This document shows, piece by piece, positions 37,001-47,876 of a stretch of DNA of 64,000 nucleotides; position 1 is the stretch's first letter; every line of letters begins with the position of its first letter. Position numbers and translations under genes: made by a program. The notes beneath the pieces are model-generated. The model made no database searches, was not told where the DNA came from, and saw nothing but the letters and a program-made list of their open reading frames with translations. Origin of the DNA: Whitmania pigra (Eukaryota; Annelida; Clitellata; Hirudinida; Haemopidae); NCBI GenBank assembly GCA_021613335.1, contig JAJTWR010000044.1, positions 3,365,501 to 3,429,500 on the forward strand, read 5' to 3'.

Positions 37001-40000
37001 CACAGTTCTCAACAGCATTGAATAACTCTTGGCCTGTGGTTGTGTATTTGAGTGGCTCAAAACTTTTAAAAAAGTTTTAATATTCTTCAAAGAATTAATA
37101 ATCTTCAGTAAACTCAAAACAAGTGTTTATTCCCCGTGTAACTACCAACAATTTTGCTGTGTCCTATATATCGTTACTTTCATCCAACGCAAGAGAGCAC
37201 CACAAAAAATCCTTGCTTGCATCTCGAAGTTGGTGCTTCAAATTGTCACTTATCTTTTCAACACGCTGGACTACAGTTCTCCTCGATAAAGAAATGCTGT
37301 CAAATTTTGTTTTCTGTTCTGGACACATAGTGCTTGCCGCATCTGACAAGTATTCCTTGATGAACCCACCATCAGAAAAAGGCTTGTTCCGTTCAACAAT
37401 TTTATGGGACATCAACAAACTGGCTTCGGTTGCAGCATCTTGTATTACAGACTATTTGGTGAAAACAGTTTGCTGCTTTTTAAATTATTTACCACCTCCT
37501 GGCATTTCCTTTTTCTCTCTTCATTCGTTAAATTGTGCCCGAAATCCAAATGTTTTGTTTGGTGGTGTCTTTCTAAGTTGTACTCCTTAAAGTCGCTTAT
37601 ACACTCACGACACAGCAAGAAGACTGCTTTGCTCCCAATGCTCGGGAAGCAGTATTTAGCAAACCATTCGTCATTAAAACCCTGGCATTCGTCTTCTATC
37701 TTTCTTTTTTTGGCAGCACGCATGGCTAATTCAACGTCTATTCGCCTTTAAATTACAAATTTAAGTTTTGCAAAGCCTTTCAAAATGTAAATTGTAAACA
37801 AAAGCCTCTTCCGGTTGAGCGGAAAAGCAGTTTCGAATAGGATGTTAACAATTAATGACTAGTAATCAATAATATTCTGGAGCCATAAAAAATTTACCAA
37901 TTTAATATCCCTAGGTTCGAATCAAATAATTGGAATAAATTTCAAAAATATAGCAAAACCTCTAAACAAAGAAAATTAACATCGACATAGGATCGCAACA
38001 TGTATATGCATACAGGCCACATAATATATCACTAAAACTATTAGCTGTGTGGAATAAAAAGATCAAAGATTCATATTTGAACTTTGTAAACAATGGAATG
38101 CATGAAAACAGATAATTCTAAAAAATCACCTTTAAATGTATCTTTCATAATTTTTGCCATTTTTCTTTGCTGCTCTACATTGCAATGATTCTCAAGAGAA
38201 AGGATAACAGGATATCTTAATGAAATTTGAAAATGGGTCACATTTGAAAATCACTCTTAACATTTACTCATTTAGCCATAATTCAGTGAAAATTCAGAAA
38301 CATTTGCATACAATATTTTAAAAAAAAACAGTCTTTAGAAACATAAAATAGTAATACTTGTTTGAATGCATATAAATGTGGCACATTAACAAACTTTGAT
38401 GAATAAAATGCAGCATCATCAATTGCTTCTATGACATCAGAAAAGAGGAGCTTTGTAGTTCCAGCATAGCCATGAGTGACCACTGGATCATTGTCATTTC
38501 CATCCCAAACATCAACTAAATAAATTATAGCACAAATACTTAATACATGTCCACACAATGTTTTTGTAAACTAACTTTCAACACATCTGCAGCCAGCGCG
38601 AAGTACGTTTAAATAGCACTCCACTCTGCTGTAACTATTTATCTGATCTCCCTTCAGGTAGCTTTATTAAAAAGTAGAAATCCATTAGTAATGTCTTACC
38701 AAGAAATACAAACATCTAAAGTAATTATTGCATCTAATAAAAGTTTAAATAATGAAATAATTAGGCCAATACTAATGCAAGTCCAAATCCACATTACTAA
38801 TGCATGATCTATCCCAGAGGCATCTAGAGAAGGGGGTAAGGGAGCCAATGCCCAGGGCCTGGCAACTTTTTGGCTCCCTGACCAGGTTTTAAAATTTTTA
38901 GTTGTAACAATCATGACCTTTTTTTGCTTTTTCATTACCAAATTTGTCATTACCAAATGACAAAGGGGCACATGGAGGACCCAGACATCCTAAATTTCTG
39001 TTGGTAACCCTGGTCTCTTAAGTTTTGACTTTGAATGGAGAACTAGAACTAACAGAATGAATTTAAAACAATAAAACTCATATTGCTGCTTACTCAGACA
39101 CAAAAAGGTTGGAGATAGGACTGGGAATTTTTTGAGTGTTGAGAAAAGAACCTGTGTTTTTTAAGCATTTATAAGCATCTTTTGTAATTTGAGCATCACA
39201 AGCATAATGTTAAGGCAATGGCTTCACTAAGGCTTCACCCACTGCTGGAAACTCATAGTCTCATCCATTAAGACTAGAGACTGGCGGACTGACAAAGTTT
39301 TTAGATTTTTATCTTATAAAATGATTTCTTAAGGTTTCCTGTGGTTTGTAGTAAAAACTTGCCCTTATAAAAATATTGAAATATTTTTTACTTATCATAT
39401 TTAAAAAAAGAGTTGTTTGTTTTGTACCTCTTTTGTTGTTGCTGCTGTTGCTGTTGTTGTTGCTATTGTTGTTGTTTTGATGTTGTTGTTGTTGTTTTGA
39501 TGTTGTTGTTGTTATTGTTGTTGAACTTAACACAATTTGTTATTTTGGTTTTGATAAACTTTTAAATGGTAATCCCTGGCTCTCTATAAGTTGTGTTCTA
39601 TATTTTATAAGTTACTGTATTTTTAACTGGCTCGGTTGATTTATAATCGCCTTTTTCGTACTCCAGTACTCGTAAGTCTTTTATTTTCAAGTCTCACAGC
39701 ATATGTCTGCATCCGCTTCATCATCTGCTCCAAGATCTCATATGATAAATATGATCAATAAGATTGAATTGATATCAATATGATCTCATATTGTTTAAAG
39801 AATTCTGCTTCTTTCTATAAAATTGTAAAGCCTATTGTACGATATTTGATGTGCAAATGAATGCTCCATTTATGGTTCTTGAAAATGATACATCAACTCT
39901 GAAATCTCTGCCATAATTTCATATTATGTTAATCCACTGTCTGGACCTCAACAATTCTATATCTTCGCAGTGAAGCTGTGTCTCAAAGCATTGTGAAAAA

Positions 40001-43000
40001 AAATTTATGACCCATGACTAAGAGTAACAAAAAAAGACCTCCTTATTATGAAATTCCATGTGATTAATTAAGATATTTTTTGCTACTGTGCATATTGAAA
40101 TACTAGAAATGTAAGTAATAAAAATCCTGTGTGCAGTTTTTTCCAAAATTTTTTGCCTTAAAAGTAAAATTTTATTCTAACAAAATGTGGAGTAAACAAA
40201 TGCTGATAAAACTCACGTATTATGAGAAGAGTCTATGAAGTAATGTGTAATTGGATGGTTCATATCCTGATAAACACTTAAACACTCAGAATTGAGGACG
40301 TCAAAAAACTTTGAGTTGAACAGTTGATGGAATCCTAGAAACATAACCTCTCACCAGTAGGTATGTTTGAATCCACAAACATAAAATATAAAAAATATGA
40401 TTTGCAATGTCCACAAATAAAGAAGCCAAAATGTGCAAGATGTTCCCAAACATAACTTCTAAAAGTTAAAATTGAAACATAAACTCTGTCATAATTAACT
40501 TCTCTTATGATTGTGTTAACCATCACATGCGCTCTAATAGCGCAAGAATGAACAAATGTAGTACCATCCATTGTAAGACATTTCTGAGCTCGATATTTTT
40601 GATAACCTTCAAATAAGTTTATGATGGCTTCACATTCAGACAAAGACTTGTTCTCCTGCAAAAGTTGTGTACACAATACACTGAATATTTTTAATGTTAT
40701 ATAATAGTTCACAAAAAATGTTCAAATGCATATAAAGCAAAATCCTACATGTTGCTGTTCTACAAAAATTCTGTGTAAATCCTCAGCAGATAAACAATCT
40801 TTATCACCTGCATAACTAAAGTAAAATGCAAAAAAAATGTAAAAGTAAAATAAAAGAATTTTTCTACCTTGAACTTATATCAAAGTCTATCCCTACTTCC
40901 TAAATATATCTTCTATTGATTTTCGGGATTGTAACCTCCTCAACAAGTCGATAAATTCATCAAGATCCAGGGACTTTTTCTGCAGCAACTTAACTCATAA
41001 TAAACACAAATTTAAATAATCCATTAAGTAATTGCATAGTCTCATACAAAATAAAGTTACCAATGTAGCATAAAACTCGTCAACATCAATATTTAGCTGG
41101 TTCAACAGCTGGACGATCTCTTTAATACTGAGACAATTATCTCTGTTTTTGTCAGCCTTCAAAAACTGCTCTCTGTACCATCTAATTAAATCTAAATTAA
41201 GGTTCAAAACAATATCAAAGTTTTTTCAAACTTGGACATGATTAGAGACCAACCAAACGTGATTCTTTTATAAAAATTAAAAATGACTTTTGGCCAAAGC
41301 AGAAAGCAAAAACTTAACGAGGCTTTTGGTTGAAAAAAAACTTAACAAAGATCCCTGTCAAAACACATAAAATTATATAATACAGCACAAGATTTAAAGA
41401 CTCTTCAAAAATAATTAATTATGATGTAGTAAAACATTCAACATTCTTAGCAATAATTGGTAAGTAATCTGCAATACCAAAAATAATCTGTCTCTAATAT
41501 GGAATAAAAAGACCAAACAAATTAAATTAATTAATTAATGCAATTTAAAAAGAATACAAATCTCTTGATTGCCTGTTTTTTAAATAATGTACACATTCGA
41601 AGAATGCATTTCGCACCTCCTCTCTATTGGTTCTCAAATTAAGAGTTTTGCCATCACTTAAAAGTAAGGAGCAGCACAATGATTCCTGAAAAGTACTGAA
41701 ATATTGTAGCAAGCGCTAACACAACTTCAAAGGAGGTACCACATCTATACATCACATACAATAAGATTTTGCTAAATCTCATTAAGCAAAAAAGATTTAT
41801 ACCATCATCTGCCTTTTTTGTCCCTTGAAAACGTCACAAAAACCATCTGATTGGATTCCTTTTCTTATCTCCTTAACTTCTGAGATAGGAACTGGAAGAA
41901 AACAAAATAGTGACTTTCAAAATAATTACCAAATGAATTTTTCTTATCAATTACTTCATATGTTCAATTACGATTACCATGATTTTGGTAGCACAAAAAC
42001 TATCCAAACTAAGCAATTGAGATGGCAATGACAAGACTAAAAAATATATTACTTTCTAGTATGTCAGAATCATCCTGCTTTAACCATTTAAATCTGGAAA
42101 CTTTTTGATATCTTAGGAAGATGCCTTTTTCATCAACTTGAAATTTACAGAGATCTTTCCAGTATCGGGAGTTAACGTTTTCTAAATAAATTCCTTTGAC
42201 GAGTAATTCCAAGTATCCAGAGGCTTACAAACATGTAAAGATGTTCACGTATTATAATATGAGATTGATATCCCCCAGACAATGCAAGGGCAACATTACC
42301 GTTCAAACATATCAGGAATAATTAAATTAAATTAATTAATTAGTAATTAAACAAATATAATTTAATAGTTTTACTTGGTTTAAAAAGTGCATCATTAAAA
42401 TGTTTTAGGATTCTCTCATTTTTTATACAGGTTGTTTTGATTTCCAACTCGAGAAAACAGACATATATTCAAATGAATTCCATTTATAATATATAAATTC
42501 ATATTTATAATTCTATTTATATCTTGAATAATGTACAATCAGCCCAATGTAGGTAATTCAATATTCTTGTATACCAAACAATGGAATTTATTGAAATTTT
42601 GATTATGTAAATCTAAATTTGCATTATTTACATTATATTGGCATTTTATTTACTTCCATTTCACTCAGATTTAGTATTAGTAGTCCATTTCAAAGAATAA
42701 ATTACTTTTCAAAACATTGTTTCTTGTGTCTCAAATATGTACAACCTGGAAAGCAGAATGCTCCCAAGCAACTTACTTCACACTCTCCAATAACAGTGCC
42801 ATCCACAACTGATTCACCTGTCTCGTCTTAATATACTACTTAAAATTTTGCATCATAACACTCAGTCAAATTTTTTTCTTCCTGGGTAAGAGGCATTTGT
42901 CATCTGCATAGAGAAAGTATGATGCTAATTACTTATTTCAAGATAACGTCCCAATCCGATCTATAATACATGGGCATCTCAGAAGTTTTTGTAGAGGGGA

Positions 43001-43285
43001 ACAAAGCTTTTTTAAATTCAACTTTTGAATGGGGCACAATGACAAAACAAGGTTAAGTAAATTTTAGAAATTTGAAAACGTTAGTAATAATGTTTAGACA
43101 ATAAATATTTAGTGGTTTAAGAAGACTAATGTCTACATGATAAGACTTTTTTAATTCAACATCCAAATTTAGATTTTTTATTCGAAATAGTTTCACATAA
43201 TCCATCATATGTCGCAAATTATATATTAGTATTAAACTTCGATAAAAATTAATTTACCGTAAGATTTTGGCGAACCAACAAACAT
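30429..43285 (-). CDS. PLCD: Phosphoinositide phospholipase C, delta type (20 exons)
   Basis: Hydrolyses PIP2 to IP3 and diacylglycerol. Exons, 5' to 3' on the minus strand: 43285-43258 (ATG), 42223-42053, 41891-41803, 41685-41558, 41181-41061, 40979-40897, 40815-40749, 40655-40565, 40334-40217, 38661-38576, 38515-38395, 38215-38130, 32959-32883, 32813-32639, 32470-32291, 32225-32118, 31047-30983, 30920-30785, 30716-30567, 30508-30429 (TAG). Total 2,160 nt, 719 residues; all phases agree. Domain order is PH, EF-hands, X, a short linker, Y and C2, with no C-terminal extension, which is the delta layout. Active-site positions are kept: H297/N298 (SSHN), E327 and D329, H342 (THGYA) and E376 (SLENHC), so it should be active, unlike PLC-L proteins. 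One intron (after 30785) appears to start with GC. The 5.2 kb intron after exon 12 holds two transposons. Confidence 0.93.
31594..31796. mobile_element. 203 bp inverted-repeat MITE with 10 bp target duplication
   Basis: Imperfect terminal inverted repeats of about 50 bp run in from both ends (GGTGACCCGTCAAAATAGCCC against the complement of GGGCTATTATGACCGGGTGCC). Exact copies of AATGTGCTAC flank it at 31584-31593 and 31797-31806. Inside each arm the motif GTCAAAATAGCCC recurs. A 9-10 bp duplication is the hallmark of Mutator-like elements. It sits in a PLC intron. Confidence 0.85.
32118..32813 (-). CDS. PLCD: PLC X-Y linker and Y domain exons
   Basis: The linker is short and acidic ([15 protein letters not shown]), as in delta PLCs. 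The Y half follows with [20 protein letters not shown], then [30 protein letters not shown] and [15 protein letters not shown]. Exon 14 ends at 32639 with a phase-1 donor (CACC|GTAACA); reading further would break frame with exon 15. Confidence 0.9.
32883..40334 (-). CDS. PLCD: PLC X catalytic domain exons
   Basis: Five exons (40334-40217, 38661-38576, 38515-38395, 38215-38130, 32959-32883). [19 protein letters not shown] holds the first catalytic histidine, [14 protein letters not shown] the two acidic calcium ligands, [14 protein letters not shown] the second histidine, and [20 protein letters not shown] the glutamate. The last exon ([12 protein letters not shown]) is separated by 5.2 kb of transposon-filled intron. 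Confidence 0.93.
33313..35765 (-). mobile_element. Non-LTR retrotransposon (Jockey/CR1 group), 5'-truncated
   Basis: Minus-strand element in the large PLC intron. It keeps the end of an AP endonuclease domain ([10 protein letters not shown] at 35749) separated by frameshifts from an open RT frame of 650 codons. The 5' part of the endonuclease is absent and a hAT terminus starts 20 bp further right. The clade within the Jockey/CR1 group cannot be fixed by eye. Confidence 0.85.
33317..35269 (-). CDS. Reverse transcriptase ORF of non-LTR element (650 aa)
   Basis: Longest ORF of the window. It has the RT motifs in order: [10 protein letters not shown] and [60 protein letters not shown] (catalytic FADD) and [13 protein letters not shown]. 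The C-terminal tail ([12 protein letters not shown] to [11 protein letters not shown]) is typical of CR1/Jockey-like elements. All catalytic aspartates are present. The upstream endonuclease is broken, so autonomous activity is unlikely even though this frame is intact. Confidence 0.9.
   Translation of the reverse strand: MTPALLKSCRVKSKLYKTYLKNPTPENKIKFTKYRNRFKTIKQAIIRQHFSSKFLRQQGNPKVTWNIIKSILSRGSKSVEAPDIFYSDDGCELNSPTEIAEQFNKHFSDLGPNLAKKIIPPPKSFHEFLTRSPTPTMSFFPVSPDEIIQIVKELKTSHSCGLDGIDPCIAGEFIPLISNILSSLINCSLSTGSVPDDLKLAKVIPLHKSGDLNRICNYRPISILPYFKKIFEKAVYRRVESFLSRFSLLNNKQFGFRKNHSTYMPLLLLYSKIADALDRGEFTIGVFLDLSKAFDTVNHEILLSKLYHYGLRGCVLKWFTSYLSGRKQLTEFNGFESSFSDVACGVPQGSILGPLLNITYVNDLHNSSSLLTFLLFADDTNVFASGKNLNDLIISINRELTNVDTWFRANKLSLNVDKTNFMLFCSKNKDRTHSIQPCINNLQIKHVTSTKFLGIIIDDRLNWFLHINYVASKISKNIGIMSRVSTFVDKKILIMLYYSLIYPYLIYCNIAWASTYPSKLIYLLTLQKRIIRTIFHLHPRAHTKDFFISNGLLNIYQINKFKNCLFIYNYEHNLLPPSFNNMFFKSSDVHYYNLRSSNQLRSEFSRTTFKKFSICCKGPLSLSSLPSSLVSLNSSSLFKSHLKKHILSTC
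35785..37760 (-). mobile_element. hAT element with decayed ZBED/GTF2IRD2-like transposase
   Basis: The left end begins CAGGGGTGGGCAAAC, a known hAT terminus. On the minus strand, frames at 37723-37445, 37418-37164, 36818-36444 and 36251-35964 follow one another as pieces of one transposase: a zinc-finger-like N terminus ([21 protein letters not shown]), a middle domain ([22 protein letters not shown]), and the C-terminal dimerisation region ([21 protein letters not shown]). Several frameshifts and stops show that it is dead. The right terminus was not found. Confidence 0.85.
39434..39523. repeat. (TTG)n-rich microsatellite
   Basis: About 90 bp of GTTGTTGTT with single interruptions and a repeated TTTTGATG spacer, in a PLC intron. 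Confidence 0.85.
40565..41181 (-). CDS. PLCD: PLC EF-hand region exons
   Basis: Four exons code about residues 139-260. The first EF loop is [12 protein letters not shown], with calcium-ligand-like D, N, D and E positions, followed by a second helix pair ([15 protein letters not shown]) and a loop [11 protein letters not shown]. The last exon ([12 protein letters not shown] to LTMDG) completes the lobe before the X domain. Confidence 0.85.
41558..42223 (-). CDS. PLCD: PLC PH domain exons
   Basis: Three exons (42223-42053, 41891-41803, 41685-41558) code about residues 10-139. [20 protein letters not shown] begins the domain, [12 protein letters not shown] is the middle strand with the EVRxG-type pattern, and [20 protein letters not shown] enters the C-terminal helix. 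In delta PLCs this domain binds PIP2; specificity here cannot be read. Confidence 0.8.
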
Positions 43286-44580
43286 GATAGACAAAGCTGA
43301 GAATGCGTAAAGTCGTTTGCTAATTCAATTTAATGTGTTTTCTAGCAGGCAACTTCCGATATTTTCTCAAAACAAACTCATAGCAAATTAGTTATTGATC
43401 CTCTATAGTGGAAAGCTAATGCTTGTCATTTTCCAAAATTGTCAACTTTTGTTTGTAAGGTATTATGCATGCCAACCACATCTGTATTTCTTAAGAGGCG
43501 GTTCAGAACATCCGGCTGTGAACGAAGTGTCCAACATTGCGAAGTATTCTTAAAAGACTGGGTGGTCAAAACCTATATAATGAATGATTGAACTGAACAA
43601 TAATAATAACAGTTAATTTAATATTAGTAAAGTCCCAAGTGCCAACATGAATCTCAGTTATTCCTGGCATAATAAAAAAATTGTTCAATAAATTACATTC
43701 GATTCTCAATTTGTTTTCAATTTACTTTTTTAACTATTAAATTAATTGTTGCAAGATTAATGTCAATGAAATTATTAATTGTTAACAGTCTTACATTTAA
43801 TACAGCTTAGCGACTGAAGCGTAACATGTGAGAGCCACACAATGGAACGTTCAGGTCCGGCCGGCTATGCCTGTTCCCCAGATTGTCTAATTTCTGTCCG
43901 AAAAATTTATATTATTAGGGTGGGGCAATTCACCATTGTTTGAAAAATTGAAAATTTTATTTAATAATATATTTATGCTCCAGGATCTACTTAACAACGT
44001 CTAAAGTCAGGGGGAGAAATTAGGTCTTTGGTCAAGCACTCTTCTGCCGCTCACTGTCGACAACGTGCTGAAGTGCTGAAACTTATGCGCATGTTTGTTC
44101 CGAAGATCCACGTACACCACGCTCAAAAAATTTTAATTGAAGTGAAATGCCCTCGCAATATTTTCTTCGATGCCCGCCACCATTATAGAATCTAATTGAT
44201 TCCTTTTTTGGGATTGAATTTTTTCCCAAATTTGTAGCGATTATAAGATTTCAATAAAACAATAGAGTTGTTCAAAAAATTGCGTTAACTCTGTGTGTTC
44301 AACCTTCCGTCTGGATGCCTAACTTTAGAGGTGCTTTCACTAATTGTGTTTTGCAGTTTAAGCGTCTAAGAAATAATAATTCATTGAATCACAAAACCGA
44401 AGTTAATTCCAGGGACAATCGAAATGCGCTTAGTGACATATGGACTCCTAAATATATCAATAAAAATATAAAAATTTTTATTTATTTATTTATTTGATTA
44501 AAGTCCGTTGCATAACTAGGATGATTTGTTAGTTAATGTTAGTTATTAAAAATTAATAATATGTATTAGTGTAATAATAG
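43286..44580. other. PLC upstream region, otherwise unassigned
   Basis: This holds the presumed promoter and 5' UTR of the minus-strand PLC gene. I see no coding exon, RNA gene or recognisable transposon here; base composition is AT-rich throughout. Confidence 0.4.
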
Positions 44581-44790
44581 AGATGAAATAAAGTTTAAAT
44601 AAAATCACTAAAGTAATTGACTCCGATTTTTGCAAATCCATCTGTAGATGATGTCCACACTCGCTGGATTGCTAAGCAAGGAACTCATATCAGATAGATT
44701 TGTTTTGAGTCTGATTTCTCTCCTCAGGGCAGATTGGGCCGGACATTCCATGAGGAAATGCTGCACATTTTCATCTTCCTGAGGGCACGT

Positions 44791-45370
44791 CGGTAAAACC
44801 GTTCGAGACGGACGCACACATTTTAATGAGATGCTCTACTTTAATGAAGCTCCACCCAAAACAAATTAAGCTCCGCCTAAAATGAGTAAAAGTAAATCTT
44901 TGATCCGTAATATTTTTAGGTAAATCTCTTTTTAGGGAAACTCGGTCCGCATATTTAGGATCCGAATAGATCCGCTCAAGTGTTAGGGTAGGGTTATGGT
45001 TAGGATTAGGGGATAGGGTAGGGTTAGGGGATATGGTAGGGTTAGGGGTTAGGGTAGGGTTAGGATTAGGGGATAGGGTATGGTTAGGGGTTAGGGTAGG
45101 GTTAGGATTGGGGGATAGGGTAGGGTTAGGGGTTAGGGTAAGGCAAAGCGTAAGCTTTAAACACTCGATTGCTAATGTCAGACGTCAAGTATTTCCAAAA
45201 TTATAATAAAACTTTATTAGAGACTTTTATGTAAATGACTTAATATATATTGCGGATAAAAGATTCACTTTTACTCATTTTAGGCGGAGTTTAATTTGTT
45301 TAGAGGTGGAGCTTTATTTTTTCTTAGCATCTCATTAAAATGTGTGCGTCCGTCTCGAACGGTTTTACCG
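44791..45370. mobile_element. 580 bp inverted-repeat MITE with 6 bp target duplication
   Basis: Both ends carry the same inverted repeat, perfect for about 45 bp (CGGTAAAACCGTTCGAGACG at the left) and imperfect for roughly 85 bp more. GCACGT occurs at 44785-44790 and again at 45371-45376. Removing the element and one GCACGT restores the reading frame of the host retrotransposon tail across the junction. The core holds telomere-like GGGTTA variants. No coding capacity. Confidence 0.9.
44982..45142. repeat. Degenerate telomere-like GGGTTA tract
   Basis: About 160 bp built from variants such as TTAGGGTAGGG, TTAGGATTAGGGG and TTAGGGGATAGGG. It is irregular, and lies entirely inside the 580 bp inverted-repeat element, so it belongs to the element rather than to a chromosome end. 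Confidence 0.85.
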
Positions 45371-45604
45371 GCACGTCTTGCACTTTCCGTCTGGATGATG
45401 TTTTAAGAGAAACAGGTGTTGGTTCGGATCACTTTTTCCAACTCGGAGTCTAGAAATAAGGACCTCCTTTTTCCTTGAGGCACATTGGAACTTGCTCTTA
45501 GTCGACACAAGTTTCTCTATGGTCTTGCAGTGCTGGCTTCGTGGGTCTTCGTCCCATCGAGCTTGCCACTGTTGGATGATGTTGTGGGCCACGGACCTAG
45601 AGAT

Positions 45605-46854
45605 GTAAAAAAACATGGTTTTTTTGGTCCGAGTTTTTTATGTTTTTTTTTATTATTTTTTATGTTTTCTTTTGTTTTTTTAAATTTGTTGAAAAGTGAT
45701 GGTTCATGATTAGTTAAACAAGTTTATTGCAACATAAGTAAAAAATAATACAAAACTAGAGCAACAGTGCTAATTTAAATCAAGTTCTGAGTCCATTTCA
45801 CCAAATAGTCTTCTGCTTCAGACTTACCTTCTGAAGAAGCTTACAGCTTTAAGTTTTGGGGAATAAAAACCAGTTTTGTAGCCCTGTTTGTGGTGAGTTG
45901 GTTCTGTTTATCATTTTGGATAAATGAATATGCACTGAAACACTGGGTATACTTAAGGAAGACTTTAACAAGTTATTCAAATGGGCAGAAGATTGGCAGA
46001 TGCTTTTCAACGTAAGCAAATGCTCCATTATGCATATGGGATGCAAAAACACGAAATTTGAATATGTATTTGGAGGAAGCATTCTGGAGCAGTCTAATCA
46101 TGAAAGGGATCTGGGGGTAGTAATGCAGAACAATTCGGCGTGCGGGATAGCCGAATGGGTTACGTGCCTGCATACGGCGGTAACGGCAACAGTCGTAATG
46201 TGTCGTGTTCGAAACCAAGCCTGCACTGCCGCCAGCGCCCTTGGGAAGGAGCGCTATATAAATGGTTACAAGAAGCGCCTCTGACGCTATGCATAAGGCG
46301 CTATATAAATGAAGTTAAAAAAAATATGGAAAAGCATCTCAACAGTGCATGGAAGTTGCTAAAAAAACAGAGTACTTGGAATGATAAAGAGAACATTAGT
46401 GAGTAGGGACAAGTATGTAATACTGAGATTGTATAAGGCATTAGTAAGGCCACATCTTGAGTTCTGTGTGCAAGTGTGGAACCCTCATTTGAGAAAGGAT
46501 GTAGAAGTGTTGGAAAGAGTACAAAAAAGGGCAACCAGGATGATAGAAGGTTTTGGAAAGCTGATTTACGAGGAAATATTAAGTAGATGTAAATTAACAA
46601 CTCTGGAAAAGAGAAGAAATAGAGGGGACCTCATCGAGGCATTCAAAATTTTATCGGGAAGGGAAGGCCTTTTGCCTGAACAGTTTTTCGAAGCCACAAA
46701 AAGTGCTTCTACCAGAGGGCACAATTGTAAATTGTATAGGAAGGCATCGGGAAACTTAAAAAATAATTAATTCAGGACAAGGGTGGTTTCTTTAGAACAT
46801 CAAAACTTCATTTTTAAGGTTATAAATTTTTTGTTTTACTTTTTATGTTTTTTT
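45605..46854 (+). mobile_element. CR1/L2-like retrotransposon 3' fragment
   Basis: Plus-strand coding remnants: EDWQMLFNVSKCSIMHMG and ERDLGVVMQ at 45985-46130, then after a SINE insertion KHLNSAWKLLKK and RLYKALVRPHLEFCVQVWNP, VQKRATRMIEGF and RGDLIEAFKILSGREG at 46380-46770. This is the thumb region after the RT catalytic core in CR1/L2-like elements. It is inserted in opposite orientation into the RNase H domain of the host element. Confidence 0.82.
46137..46325 (+). mobile_element. tRNA-derived SINE (copy 2)
   Basis: Head with an A-box-like TAGCCGAATGGG and B-box-like GTGTTCGAAACC, a body with CACTGCCGCC, and a tail with two GGCGCTATATAAATG-type repeats. It splits the CR1/L2-like coding frame between VVMQNNS and KNMEKHL, so it inserted after that element. 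Confidence 0.85.
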
Positions 46855-47814
46855 TTAAACGTCCTTCACGTGAATCAGACAGTCCTCAATGGCTGCTAGT
46901 TCGACAGAACTTATGCAGCTGTGACTTGATGTCCTGAGGCTTAAGTTTTTCTTCGGGATGTGGATCCCTATTCCTGCCTTGTTGTCCGTCGTCTTCGAGG
47001 CATCCGTATAACAAAGGAGACTTTCCTGGAGATCCCATATCTTCTCCATTGCTACCAGCTTCCTCAGAGGGTCGTCAGATGCGAAGGAGAGATTCGAGGT
47101 CTCAATCACCGGTTTTCTCAGTCTCCAAGGAGAAATTGTGGGAGTTTCCTATTCGATATCTCCTAGGATGTCTGCCGGAAGGAGGGACTCGACTTTCTCG
47201 TACGGGGTTGTCTCCCCTCGTTTCTTCATCTTGAAGTGGAGCCTAGCTTGAGACCTGGACTTTTTGCCGTCTGAAATGAAGTATTTAGATTTAACTGATT
47301 CATTTTTAATGGCGATAGACCTGAGGGCGTGGTTCGCCATAAGCTTCTTACGACGTAGGTCGAGGAGAAGCATTCCACCAGTAGAGATGAGTCACTTGTT
47401 CCCCTCATGCCACCACACCAGATCTTCAGCGCTTGGTACTGAAGCCTGTCGTAGGTGTCCCTGATCTGTTTGCACCCCAGATCTACCACCTCGCAGCCAT
47501 AGTCGAGGACGGAGCGTATAGTGGCTCTGTAGACTTGTAGCAGAGTGGATTTGCTAGCACCCCATGAGCTTCCCAAGATAGCTGTCAATGCATTGAGTCT
47601 TTTCAAGCAACGTGTCCTGACAGACCAACTTAGTTTTGAGTCTAGGACGATTCCTAAGAAGGTGGCCATTGGAGACAGGGGGACTTCCTCCTTTCCGATG
47701 CGAAGTCTAATATTGGCCTCGCTCCTCTTGACCCGGCTGTTTGTAAATAAAACTGCTTGTGATTTAGACGCAGATATCTTAAAACCATTAGCAGATAAAA
47801 ACTTAGCCGTAGTG

Positions 47815-47837
47815 TTATATATATATATATGTATACA

Positions 47838-47874
<37 letters not shown>
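47815..47874. repeat. (TA)n microsatellite
   Basis: About 60 bp of TA repeats with short GTATACAG interruption, between the truncated retrotransposon and the hAT element, which appears to have inserted into it. Confidence 0.85.

Positions 47875-47876
<2 letters not shown>

Larger units (their letters stand above)
44581..47814 (-). mobile_element. Non-LTR retrotransposon with RNase H (I/Jockey-like), interrupted twice
   Basis: Read right to left: end of RT (NGFKISASKSQAVLF near 47780 and 47669-47226 with MATFLGIVLDSKLSWSVRT), RNase H entry (CYTDASKTTDNKAGIGIHIP with SSVELAAIEDCL near 46920), then the tail HHPDGKCKTC... and [17 protein letters not shown] at 44800. Two later insertions split it: a CR1/L2-like fragment at about 45605-46854 and a MITE at 44791-45370. 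The middle of the RNase H domain is lost at the first insertion but is present in the related copy at 7297-7955. Confidence 0.8.

Noticed and set aside
36496..37751. Plus-strand ORFs opposite the hAT transposase
   Set aside because: They are shadows of the decayed minus-strand transposase, which has recognisable domains in order.
44982..45142. Chromosome end or true interstitial telomere
   Set aside because: The units are irregular and lie wholly between the inverted repeats of a MITE, with retrotransposon sequence on both sides.
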